8,418 bases of DNA from an uncultured Emergencia sp. (GTDB lineage: Bacteria > Bacillota > Clostridia > Peptostreptococcales > Anaerovoracaceae): positions 1-8,418 of the forward strand of contig CALLDR010000212.1 of NCBI GenBank assembly GCA_937997955.1. The letters run 5' to 3'. Of the stretch, positions 1 through 4,903 are shown piece by piece. Below the pieces are notes generated by a model that did not search any database, was not told where the DNA came from, and saw only the letters and a program-made list of their open reading frames with translations. Both the position numbers and the translations under genes were made by a program. Position 1 is the stretch's first letter. Each line of letters opens with the position of its first letter.

Positions 1-85
1 AGCGAATGCGGTCACCTGCCCTTTGAATGCAAAGTTTGTTGAATTGTGCCCCCTGGTCAAGGACAAATCGAAAAGCACTAGTCAA

Positions 86-99
86 CAAAAACTGGACAC
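86..99 (+). repeat. IS terminal inverted repeat, orfB side
   Basis: CAAAAACTGGACAC is exactly complementary to 742-755. It marks the downstream (orfB) end of the IS3-family remnant. Confidence 0.75.
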
Positions 100-141
100 A
101 AATTTTAAATTTTTTCATTTGAAAAATTGATTTTCTGTGTA

Positions 142-226
142 ATGCCATAGACCTCTTGGTACATTCTTGTTTGGCCGGGCGGAGTGTATCAGGTACCTAA
201 GCCAAAGAAGAATGTGTCTATGCCAT
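142..226. repeat. Large interrupted hairpin at the orfB stop
   Basis: The right arm 201-226 is continuous. It pairs with 161-175 (15 bp, one mismatch) and with 142-152 (11 bp, one mismatch), leaving an 8-nt bulge at 153-160 and a 25-nt loop. It overlaps the stop codon of the OrfB remnant and lies inside the IS. It may be a terminator or a structural end of the element; there is no T-run directly after either arm. Confidence 0.6.
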
Positions 227-367
227 CAGGCATCCGCCCCCAGCAGCAACACCTGCGCTAAAGTCTTTCGGCGTATAGGCTTCCTTGTGCTGTTGCGGCG
301 TAAGGTATTTCAACGAATATGCGGGGCGTGCAGTATTGAAAAACGCGATGTATGCCGCCGCTTCCTT
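218..367 (-). pseudogene. IS3-family transposase OrfB, C-terminal remnant (49 codons)
   Basis: Directly after the OrfA stop, and in the same minus-strand frame, the sequence encodes AAAYIAFFNTARPAYSLKY followed by LTPQQHKEAY and ends at a TAG at 218-220. The pattern Y-I-x-F-F-N-x-x-R-P, then L-x-Y-x-T-P-x-x-x, is the standard end of IS3 OrfB integrases. The D, D and E catalytic motifs are absent. In intact IS3 elements OrfB lies in the -1 frame relative to OrfA, so the shared frame here is a deletion product. There is no start codon or ribosome binding site for this piece. Confidence 0.75.
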
Positions 368-667
368 TCACTGAGCAGCCTTTTTTAAGCGGGCTTCGTT
401 GATCCGCGCCATGACGAGTGCATCAATGAGTTCTTCTTTTGACATGGCTTCATACTCTTTGAGGCTGGGATCCTTCTGTTCCTCGACAGGCGGTATGGCA
501 TTCCCGGTTTTCTTCCTGCGTATCCTGGGCGGAAGTCCCGTTTCAGCGCGATAAAGGCGAAGGTAACCTTTAAGGAGTTCATACTTGACCGCCGCTTCCG
601 CTACGGTCAGTTCCCCATCGCATACGTGCTTGACGATGTCCAAACGTTGCTCTCTGGTGTACTTCAT
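368..667 (-). pseudogene. IS3-family transposase OrfA, C-terminally truncated
   Basis: This is the helix-turn-helix DNA-binding half of an IS3-family transposase. The N-terminus (MKYTREQRLDIVKHV, then GELTVAEAAVKY) is a typical OrfA HTH. The later part, ending in EELIDALVMARINEARLKK, matches the helical region that normally precedes another 20 or so residues and the frameshift into OrfB. Here LKK is followed directly by AAQ and a stop, so the C-terminus is altered by the deletion. I start at the ATG at 667 because AGGAGG (675-680 on the plus strand) lies 7 nt upstream; an in-frame TTG at 673 would sit too close to it. A TATAAT-like box (731-736) inside the element may be its -10 region. Confidence 0.8.
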
Positions 668-740
668 TGGCAAACCTCCTGTCTACTAGATGGTGCTGCT
701 TGTCCACGGATGATATTCCTTTATACATAGATTATATCAT

Positions 741-774
741 CGTGTCCAGTTTTTGCACCCCGTGTCCAGTTTTA
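741..774 (-). repeat. IS terminal inverted repeat, orfA side, present twice
   Basis: CGTGTCCAGTTTT occurs at 741-753 and again at 761-773, start to start 20 bp (about two helical turns). The inner copy pairs perfectly with 86-99; the outer is the likelier physical end because it is followed by a TGAG-type terminus (complement of 776-779). The doubling may be a two-site transposase-binding end or a nested insertion. Confidence 0.65.
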
Positions 775-791
775 GCTCATCGCTTCACATC

Positions 792-834
792 TGACCCGAT
801 TATGACCTGATTATGACTCAATTTGACCTGATAT
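792..834. repeat. Four imperfect 11-bp tandem repeats
   Basis: Successive units are TGACCCGATTA, TGACCTGATTA, TGACTCAATT and TGACCTGATAT, with starts 11, 11 and 10 bp apart, so all lie on about the same DNA face. They sit just outside the IS end. Iterons or protein-binding sites look like this, but nothing nearby identifies a partner. Confidence 0.6.
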
Positions 835-911
835 TTTCATTGTCGTTTTTTACATTTTTCTGTGATAAGCTGCCCCCTTTTTCAAAAATGTAGTCAACAT
901 GTAGTAAAGCA

Positions 912-941
912 AAAAACCAACGGCGCAAGCCGTTGGTTTTT
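912..941. terminator. Bidirectional intrinsic terminator with GCAA tetraloop
   Basis: A perfect 13-bp stem (AAAAACCAACGGC / GCCGTTGGTTTTT) closes a GNRA-type GCAA loop. T-runs are present in both readings. It could stop transcripts passing ssrA on the minus strand or transcripts leaving the IS region on the plus strand. Confidence 0.8.
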
Positions 942-951
942 CAATGATTTT

Positions 952-971
952 TTGGTGGAGATGAGGAGAAT
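952..971. repeat. 20-bp direct repeat of the tmRNA 3' end, distal copy (att-like)
   Basis: TTGGTGGAGATGAGGAGAAT is identical to 1152-1171, which spans the CCA end, the acceptor 3' strand and part of the T-arm of ssrA. The identity ends abruptly on both sides. tmRNA 3' ends are well-known integration sites, and such displaced copies mark the far end of an integrated element. Confidence 0.6.
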
Positions 972-1101
972 TACGCGTCTTGCTCCGCAATCCGCCGCCC
1001 TGCGGCTCCCCTTTCGGTCGCCTTGGGCCGTGGCCTGCTCGCCAGTCCACCGGACTGCCTCCCTTCACGGCCACGCTCTTTCGAGTTCGATTCTCTTCTC
1101 C
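957..1101. other. GC-rich structured segment with tmRNA-like inverted ends
   Basis: The left end GGAGATGAGGAGAAT (957-971) is mirrored at the right end by ATTCTCTTCTCC (1090-1101), preceded by GAGTTCGA as in a T-arm. Inside, CGTGGCC (1029-1035) pairs with GGCCACG (1069-1075), enclosing a perfect CAGTCC/GGACTG hairpin with a 3-nt loop (1043-1057). On the minus strand a GACC-GAAA-GGGG stretch could form a GNRA-capped stem. Open frames here are short and biased in composition, so I do not call a protein. It could be a miniature repeat element, a non-coding RNA, or the residue of an integrated element. Confidence 0.4.
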
Positions 1102-1107
1102 TTCTGC

Positions 1108-1152
1108 AGCCAAAACAAAACCCGCCTTTTCAGACGGGCTTTTGTTTTGGCT
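1108..1152 (-). terminator. ssrA terminator
   Basis: A perfect 13-bp inverted repeat (AGCCAAAACAAAA at 1108-1120; complement at 1140-1152) extends inward through CCCG/CGGG. On the minus strand the outgoing arm is T-rich. It begins at the base directly after the encoded CCA of tmRNA, so it ends ssrA transcription and leaves a very short 3' trailer. Confidence 0.8.
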
Positions 1153-1171
1153 TGGTGGAGATGAGGAGAAT
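1152..1171. repeat. 20-bp direct repeat, copy inside the ssrA 3' end
   Basis: Exact match to 952-971. It covers two bases past the tmRNA CCA, the acceptor 3' strand and the T-stem 3' side, the part usually used as attB by integrases that target ssrA. Confidence 0.6.
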
Positions 1172-1511
1172 CGAACTCCTGTCCGAAAGCATTTCCACAG
1201 GATTTTCTCCGAGCGCAGCTGGTGATTTAGATTTCACCTCTCTGCCCGCCCATCAGCAGGCTGACAGAAACGCTATCCCGTAAGTCCCTTACGATACCGG
1301 GAACTCTCGCAAGGTTTTCCTGTATGGTCGATGCCAGGTTTCCAGCCTACAGGTAAACTGGAGCTGACACGCGTGCTGCGAAATTAAGCAGCTAATGCGA
1401 AATTGTTGTTCTTTTTAGCGTTTATATTTAAACGGCCACTTTTAACGTAGACTTGGCGACTACGGCTCGCTTATCCGGCTTCTACACCCCCGTCGAAACC
1501 TTTACACCCCC
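1153..1511 (-). ncRNA. ssrA: tmRNA (transfer-messenger RNA)
   Basis: tmRNA rescues ribosomes stalled on broken mRNAs. Its tRNA-like part, charged with alanine and bound by SmpB, enters the empty A site, and its mRNA part then adds a degradation tag. The 5' end GGGGGTG (1511 downward) pairs with CATCTCC before an encoded ACCA 3' end at 1153, giving a 7-bp acceptor stem with two G-U pairs. The T-arm is AGGAG-TTCGATT-CTCCT, and the D-region carries the usual GGTTTCGACGG. A tag frame beginning at GCT and ending ALAA-stop lies in the middle (1384-1419). The length, 359 nt, is normal for a one-piece tmRNA. It follows smpB on the same strand, has its own promoter, and is followed at once by a hairpin terminator. 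The 5' end is inferred from the acceptor pairing. Confidence 0.96.
1384..1419 (-). other. tmRNA proteolysis-tag reading frame
   Basis: Reading from the GCT resume codon gives AKKNNNFALAA and then TAA. The ALAA C-terminus is the degron recognised by ClpXP-type proteases, and an asparagine-rich middle followed by F-A-L-A-A is common in Firmicutes tags. The exact resume codon is inferred by analogy. Confidence 0.85.
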
Positions 1512-1529
1512 AAGTGTATTGCTATATTC

Positions 1530-1558
1530 ATTTTACAGCATTTCCAGCCGCTTTGCAA
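1530..1558 (-). promoter_or_regulatory. ssrA promoter (sigma-A type)
   Basis: On the minus strand, TTGCAA (1553-1558) and TAAAAT (1530-1535) are separated by exactly 17 bp. Transcription would start about 10-12 nt before the mature tmRNA 5' end, fitting RNase P processing of a short leader. The promoter lies in the gap after smpB, so ssrA can be made apart from the upstream operon. Confidence 0.75.
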
Positions 1559-1580
1559 CAGGAAAAAACTTGAACGCCTC

Positions 1581-2045
1581 CTACCACCTCTGCTTCATGG
1601 CCTTATCGATCTTGCGGGCGGCATCTTTCTTCGCCATATCGTCCCGCTTATCGTAGTTCTTCTTGCCGCGGGCCACGGCCAGCTCCATCTTGGCCCTGCC
1701 GTCCTCATTGATGTACATGTTCAGCGGCACCAGGGTCATGCCCTTCAGCGTCGTGTATCCGATCAGCTTACGTATCTCCTGTTTGTGCAGAAGCAGCTTC
1801 CGCGCCCGCAGAGGATCCACATTGAACCGATTGCCCTGCTCATAGGGACTGATGTTCATGCCGTAGACCCACATCTCGCCCTTTTCGATTTTGGCGTAGC
1901 TCTCCTTGATGCTGACCTTGCCTGCCCGGACCGATTTGATCTCCGTCCCGGTCAAAACGATGCCTGCCTCGTAAGCTTCCTCTATAAAATAATCGTGGCG
2001 CGCCTTTTTGTTGTTCGCCACCAGTTTTTTTTCTCTCTTTGCCAT
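1581..2045 (-). CDS. smpB: SsrA-binding protein SmpB
   Basis: SmpB binds the tRNA-like domain of tmRNA and takes it to stalled ribosomes. The 154-residue product is normal length. Family hallmarks are NNKKARHDYFIEEAYEAGIVL near the start (residues 10-30), GTEIKSVRAGKVSIKESYA, and a basic C-terminal tail (KKNYDKRDDMAKKDAARKI, ending MKQRW) that inserts into the mRNA channel. The frame is open further upstream, but the ATG at 2045 begins the conserved MAKREKK, is preceded by GGAAGGAAG at good spacing, and excludes an upstream stretch that overlaps the signal peptidase gene. It lies 82 bp after the last signal peptidase gene and 69 bp before ssrA, so protein and RNA partners are neighbours. It is probably co-transcribed with the upstream operon, as I see no good promoter in the gap. 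Confidence 0.97.
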   Translation of the reverse strand: MAKREKKLVANNKKARHDYFIEEAYEAGIVLTGTEIKSVRAGKVSIKESYAKIEKGEMWVYGMNISPYEQGNRFNVDPLRARKLLLHKQEIRKLIGYTTLKGMTLVPLNMYINEDGRAKMELAVARGKKNYDKRDDMAKKDAARKIDKAMKQRW

Positions 2046-2127
2046 AAATATCTTCCTTCCGCTGGCAAGCCTGCGCCAGATCCATAGCCAGCCCGCGCCA
2101 AAGACGCCGCCGGTCCGACTGCCCCGC

Positions 2128-2628
2128 TTACCATTGATATAATACCTTTCCCAGAAGATCCTCTTCCCGAACCAGCCCCACCGCCTCGCTGCGGCTGTCC
2201 GTGCTGGCCGCCCGGTTGTCGCCCAGGACAAAGATGTATCCGCTGGGTATCACGATTTCATCCATCTCTCCGCTGATATCCTGAGTGAAGACATAGTCCT
2301 CCTCCAGCGGAACATTGTTGACGTAGACCCTGCCGCCGGTGATCATCACCCGGTCTCCGCCTGTGCCGATGACCCGTTTCATCATCTGGCCGCTCTCTCC
2401 CGTAGCCGCGTACACCTGATTGTCAAAGAGAACCACATCCCCGCGCTCTGCGTCAAAGCTTCCAACGCTGCTGCGGACCAGCACGTGCTGTCCCTGCTCA
2501 AAACCGGGCATCATGCTGTTGTCCGTCACCTGCGTGATCTGAAAAAACATCGCCAGTACGACGCCGCCCAAGACGCCTAAGGCCGCCGCCAGAAAAAAAG
2601 CGATCCAACCCTTTCCCCTTCGTGTCAT
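2128..2628 (-). CDS. lepB: Type I signal peptidase, third of three tandem paralogues
   Basis: This enzyme cuts signal peptides from exported proteins at the outer face of the membrane. From the ATG at 2628 it has 166 residues: one N-terminal membrane segment (about 7-30), the Ser box N-S-M-M-P with catalytic Ser38, RGDVVLF, the Lys box MMKRVIGTGGD with catalytic Lys84, and the GDNR box (136-139, followed by AASTDSR). It is the most divergent of the three: box B reads SMMPGF rather than SMEPxF, and the C-terminal RLYPF motif of its neighbours is replaced by LYQW. I chose 2628 because it makes an ATGA overlap with the preceding gene and has GGGAGA upstream; an ATG at 2649 would add seven residues. 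The overlap suggests translational coupling. Confidence 0.93.
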   Translation of the reverse strand: MTRRGKGWIAFFLAAALGVLGGVVLAMFFQITQVTDNSMMPGFEQGQHVLVRSSVGSFDAERGDVVLFDNQVYAATGESGQMMKRVIGTGGDRVMITGGRVYVNNVPLEEDYVFTQDISGEMDEIVIPSGYIFVLGDNRAASTDSRSEAVGLVREEDLLGKVLYQW

Positions 2629-3164
2629 CCATCTTCTCTCCCGATCCATCCGATTTCATGAAATGGATAGAGCCGGAAAAAGACCTTTCCAACGATCTGA
2701 TCCTCCGAAACAAAGCCTACGGACAGATCTCTGCTGTCCTTGCTGTTGAGCCGGTTGTCGCCCAGGCAGAAATAACAGCCCTCCGGCACCTTCACCGGAT
2801 AGGTGATGCCGTCGGTGACCCCGTCTGCCGTGTACGTCTCCTGCAGCTCTTCTCCATTTATGTAGACTTTTCCGTTTTCGATGGACACGATCTCGCCGGG
2901 CAGAGCCACCACCCGCTTGATCAGCTTCTTCTCCTGCCCTTCCTCATCTTTCAGATGGGTCTGGAAGACTACTACGTCGCCCCGCTGCGGCTGCTTCGCG
3001 GACACATAGGCCTGCTTGCTGACCAGCAGATAATCTCGGTCAGAAAAGGCCGGTTCCATGGAGCTGCCGGACACAGACGTCGGCACCACGAACTGCGTGA
3101 TGACCAAAGCCAGCACCGCAGCTGAAACGACGACCTTGATCCATTCTTTCAATTCTTCTCCCAC
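2625..3164 (-). CDS. lepB: Type I signal peptidase, second of three tandem paralogues
   Basis: A membrane-bound serine/lysine signal peptidase of 179 residues. It has one N-terminal membrane helix (about 9-28), catalytic Ser35 in GSSMEPAF, RGDVVVF at 61-67, catalytic Lys83 in LIKRVVALPGE, the GDNR box at 135-138 followed by LNSKDSR, and the C-terminal GKVFFRLYPF. The start is a GTG at 3164, preceded by AGGGGGA; an ATG two bases upstream is out of frame and closes quickly. The stop overlaps the start of the next paralogue. It lies 106 bp after the first paralogue, across a 17-bp tandem repeat array. Close similarity to the first paralogue (SKQAY, ERGDVVVF-like and KVYINGE-like stretches) suggests local duplication. 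Confidence 0.94.
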   Translation of the reverse strand: MGEELKEWIKVVVSAAVLALVITQFVVPTSVSGSSMEPAFSDRDYLLVSKQAYVSAKQPQRGDVVVFQTHLKDEEGQEKKLIKRVVALPGEIVSIENGKVYINGEELQETYTADGVTDGITYPVKVPEGCYFCLGDNRLNSKDSRDLSVGFVSEDQIVGKVFFRLYPFHEIGWIGREDG

Positions 3165-3190
3165 ATCCGTCCCCCTTTTTCAAAATTATT

Positions 3191-3275
3191 CGTCTCTCAA
3201 AACTTCTCGTCTCTCAAAATGGCTCGTCTTTCAAAACTGCTTGTCTTTCAAAACTTCTCGTCTCTCAAAACTATT
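3191..3275. repeat. 17-bp tandem repeat, five copies, over a lepB stop codon
   Basis: Units begin at 3191, 3208, 3225, 3242 and 3259, with consensus CGTCTCTCAAAACTTCT and one to four changes per copy. A weaker copy (about 13 of 17 matching) precedes at 3174-3190. The last unit contains the TAG stop (3271-3273) of the upstream signal peptidase gene, so the array lies between two co-directional paralogues. On the transcript each unit reads AGAAGUUUUGAGAGACG. Such arrays change copy number by slippage; here that would alter the spacer and possibly the stop. Confidence 0.9.
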
Positions 3276-3813
3276 CGTCAAACGGATTTTTGATCAAACC
3301 GATCTTATTGAACGGATACAGCCGCAGCACCACCTTGCCTATGAGCTGGTCCCGGCTGACAAAGCCCACGCTGGGATCCCTGCTGTCGACGCTGACCCGC
3401 CGGTTATCGCCCATGCAGAAGTAGGAATCCTCCGGCACCACCAGGTCCGTCACGCCGTTTCCCTGGGCGTTGTTGGTTCCCTTCTCCTTCACATAATCCT
3501 CCTGCAGCGCTTCTCCGTTTATGTACACCGTGTCGTCGGTAATGGTGATCGTGTCACCCGGCAAGCCGATGATGCGCTTGATCAGCATCTTCTCATCGCC
3601 GTTCTCCTGCACCAGGTCCGAATGAAACACCACCACGTCTCCCCGCTCCGGTGATCCAAACAGGGTGTAGGCCTGCTTGCTCGCAAAAAGATAATCGTTT
3701 TCATAAAAGTTCGGCTCCATGGAGCTCTGCTTTACCAGCATCGGCTTGATAAAAAATATCACCGCCAGGGCGATGACCAGCGCCAACGCGATACTTTTGA
3801 TCCACTCCTTCAT
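3271..3813 (-). CDS. lepB: Type I signal peptidase, first of three tandem paralogues
   Basis: A 180-residue membrane-bound signal peptidase. It has one N-terminal membrane helix (about 5-23), catalytic Ser31 in QSSMEPNF, ERGDVVVF, catalytic Lys79 in LIKRIIGLPGD, the GDNR box at 135-138 followed by RVSVDSR, and the C-terminal RLYPFNKIG. The ATG at 3813 is preceded by GGGGGT at proper spacing and lies 9 bp after the stop of the RluA-family gene, so the two are almost certainly one transcript. The last codons (FDE) and the stop run into the 17-bp tandem repeat array. Box D here is nearest to the family consensus of the three, so this may be the ancestral or main copy. Confidence 0.95.
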   Translation of the reverse strand: MKEWIKSIALALVIALAVIFFIKPMLVKQSSMEPNFYENDYLFASKQAYTLFGSPERGDVVVFHSDLVQENGDEKMLIKRIIGLPGDTITITDDTVYINGEALQEDYVKEKGTNNAQGNGVTDLVVPEDSYFCMGDNRRVSVDSRDPSVGFVSRDQLIGKVVLRLYPFNKIGLIKNPFDE

Positions 3814-3822
3814 TGGTACCCC

Positions 3823-4797
3823 CTATTCATCATGTTCAAAAATGGCACACTTTATTCTCTCAAAGTCCTCGGGAAGTCCGGCCGTGATCTCGCGGCCGTT
3901 CAGATACCCCAGCGGCCCGCCGCAGACAGCGAAGCGCAGGCAATAGGCATGAAGCAGCTGGGCGTTCAGTCCGAACCGCTGCCGCACCCGCCGGTTGACC
4001 GCGGGATCCCCGTACTTGGCGTCTCCGATGACAGGATATCCGGCCTTTGCCAGATGCGCGCGGATCTGATGGGTCCTGCCTGTGACGATCTCCACTTCTG
4101 TCAAAGTGTATCCGTCCCGGGTTTTCAGCGGCCGGGCGAAGGTTTCCATTTCCCGGCCCTCGCCGCCGGCCTCCGTCACGGTGATGCGGTTTTTGTCACG
4201 ATCCTTCACCATGCGGCTGTACAGATGCAGCTCCTGCGTCAGCTCCCCTGCCGCGATGGTCAGATAGAGCTTCCGAATCCGGTCCTTTTCCCGGATCAGC
4301 CGGTTCAGCTCCCGCAGGGCGGCGCCGTTCTTTCCGAAGAGCACCAGGCCTGTGGTGTTCCGGTCCAGCCGGTTGACCGGCGCCGGCACAAAGGTCTTCT
4401 CCAGCCGCGGGTTGTAATCGCCCTTTTCGATCAGGTAATCGATCACCTGGTTGGTAAGGTGATTCTTCTTTTCAGTTCTGTCGCCGTGGGTCAGCAGGCC
4501 GTACGGCTTCTCCACCGCCAGGATATTTTCATCTTCATAGGCGATCTGAAACTGTCTGCGGGCATGGGAAAGCTTCCGCTTTTTCTGAAAAGCGGCCAGA
4601 TCCTCCTCTTTGATGTAGAGAGACAGGGTGTCCCCCAAGCGGAGCACCGTATCCTCTTTGGCCCGTTTGCCGTTGACCTTGACGTCCTTGCGAATGGCCT
4701 TATAGATAAAACTGAGCGGCGCGTTTCCCAAATATTTCCTGAGAAACTTGTCCAACCGCTGATCCTGTTCGTTTTTCCCGATTTCTATGTTGATCAT
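3823..4797 (-). CDS. RluA-family pseudouridine synthase with S4 domain
   Basis: It converts specific uridines in structured RNA, most likely rRNA, to pseudouridine. The 324-residue product starts with an S4 RNA-binding domain (about 12-62, from QRLDKFLRKYL to LRLGDTLSLYI). The catalytic domain follows: VEKPYGLLTH at 95-104, the active-site loop NRLDRNTTGL with Asp145, GRTHQIRAHLA at 240-250 and GDAKYG at 258-263. The loop has Asn where most family members have His (HRLD); Asp and Arg are intact, so I expect activity. It heads the operon with the three signal peptidases. The start has no Shine-Dalgarno sequence: a -10 box ends 7 nt before the ATG, pointing to a leaderless transcript. The RluC/RluD-like subfamily, and so the target uridine, cannot be settled from sequence alone. 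Confidence 0.94.
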   Translation of the reverse strand: MINIEIGKNEQDQRLDKFLRKYLGNAPLSFIYKAIRKDVKVNGKRAKEDTVLRLGDTLSLYIKEEDLAAFQKKRKLSHARRQFQIAYEDENILAVEKPYGLLTHGDRTEKKNHLTNQVIDYLIEKGDYNPRLEKTFVPAPVNRLDRNTTGLVLFGKNGAALRELNRLIREKDRIRKLYLTIAAGELTQELHLYSRMVKDRDKNRITVTEAGGEGREMETFARPLKTRDGYTLTEVEIVTGRTHQIRAHLAKAGYPVIGDAKYGDPAVNRRVRQRFGLNAQLLHAYCLRFAVCGGPLGYLNGREITAGLPEDFERIKCAIFEHDE

Positions 4798-4804
4798 ACA
4801 TTTT

Positions 4805-4833
4805 ATTATACATCAGATCCGCGCCGAACGCAA
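4805..4833 (-). promoter_or_regulatory. Promoter of the RluA-lepB operon, leaderless
   Basis: On the minus strand, TTGCGT (4828-4833) and a perfect TATAAT (4805-4810) are exactly 17 bp apart. Only 7 nt separate TATAAT from the ATG at 4797, so transcription should begin at or within a base or two of the start codon. Confidence 0.75.
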
Positions 4834-4840
4834 AATGTAT

Positions 4841-4869
4841 TTGTCCTTTCCCAAAAAGTATGTTAAATT
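4841..4869 (+). promoter_or_regulatory. Promoter of the MltG-like gene
   Basis: TTGTCC (4841-4846) with TAAATT (4864-4869) 17 bp downstream. Its -35 box is only 7 bp from the -35 box of the divergent RluA promoter, so the two face away from a shared central segment. The -10 match is moderate. Confidence 0.5.
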
Positions 4870-4903
4870 ATATATATACCGATTTGGAAAAGGGGAACAG
4901 AAA

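Larger units (their letters stand above)
82..779 (-). mobile_element. IS3-family insertion sequence remnant, internally deleted
   Basis: The two ends carry a perfect 14-bp inverted repeat (CAAAAACTGGACAC at 86-99; its complement at 742-755), with a second outer copy of the motif at 761-773. Between them lie an IS3-type OrfA fragment and the last 49 codons of OrfB, both on the minus strand. The element is about 0.7 kb; intact IS3-family elements are usually 1.2-1.5 kb, so most of OrfB, including the DDE catalytic core, is gone. The outer ends are uncertain: the right end could be near 757 or 779, and no target-site duplication is evident for either choice. It cannot transpose on its own, but could be moved by a related intact copy. 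Confidence 0.8.

Noticed and set aside
1..42. Short plus-strand frame end with Cys/His spacing (CGHLPFECKVC then stop)
   Set aside because: Resembles the tail of a zinc-binding protein, but only 13 codons are in the window and the minus strand is also open here, so no call is possible.
850..1113. 87-residue minus-strand open frame (begins MAAEGEENRTRKS)
   Set aside because: It runs through the structured repeat segment, the 20-bp repeat and the 912-941 terminator. It has no ribosome binding site, and its composition follows the GC-rich hairpins, so it looks like a chance frame.
862..1283. Three plus-strand open frames across the ssrA 3' region
   Set aside because: They are antisense to tmRNA and its terminator, and they encode translated RNA-gene sequence with no start signals.
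2046..2231. 62-residue N-terminal extension of SmpB
   Set aside because: The extra residues have no family similarity, overlap the end of the signal peptidase gene, and lie upstream of a good ribosome binding site and the conserved MAKREKK start.
3191..3275. CRISPR array
   Set aside because: The 17-bp units are directly adjacent with no spacers, there are no cas genes, and one unit contains a stop codon of a gene.
3832..4866. 344-residue plus-strand open frame opposite the RluA-family gene
   Set aside because: Long antisense frames arise from GC-biased third positions. The minus-strand protein has complete family motifs while this one has none.
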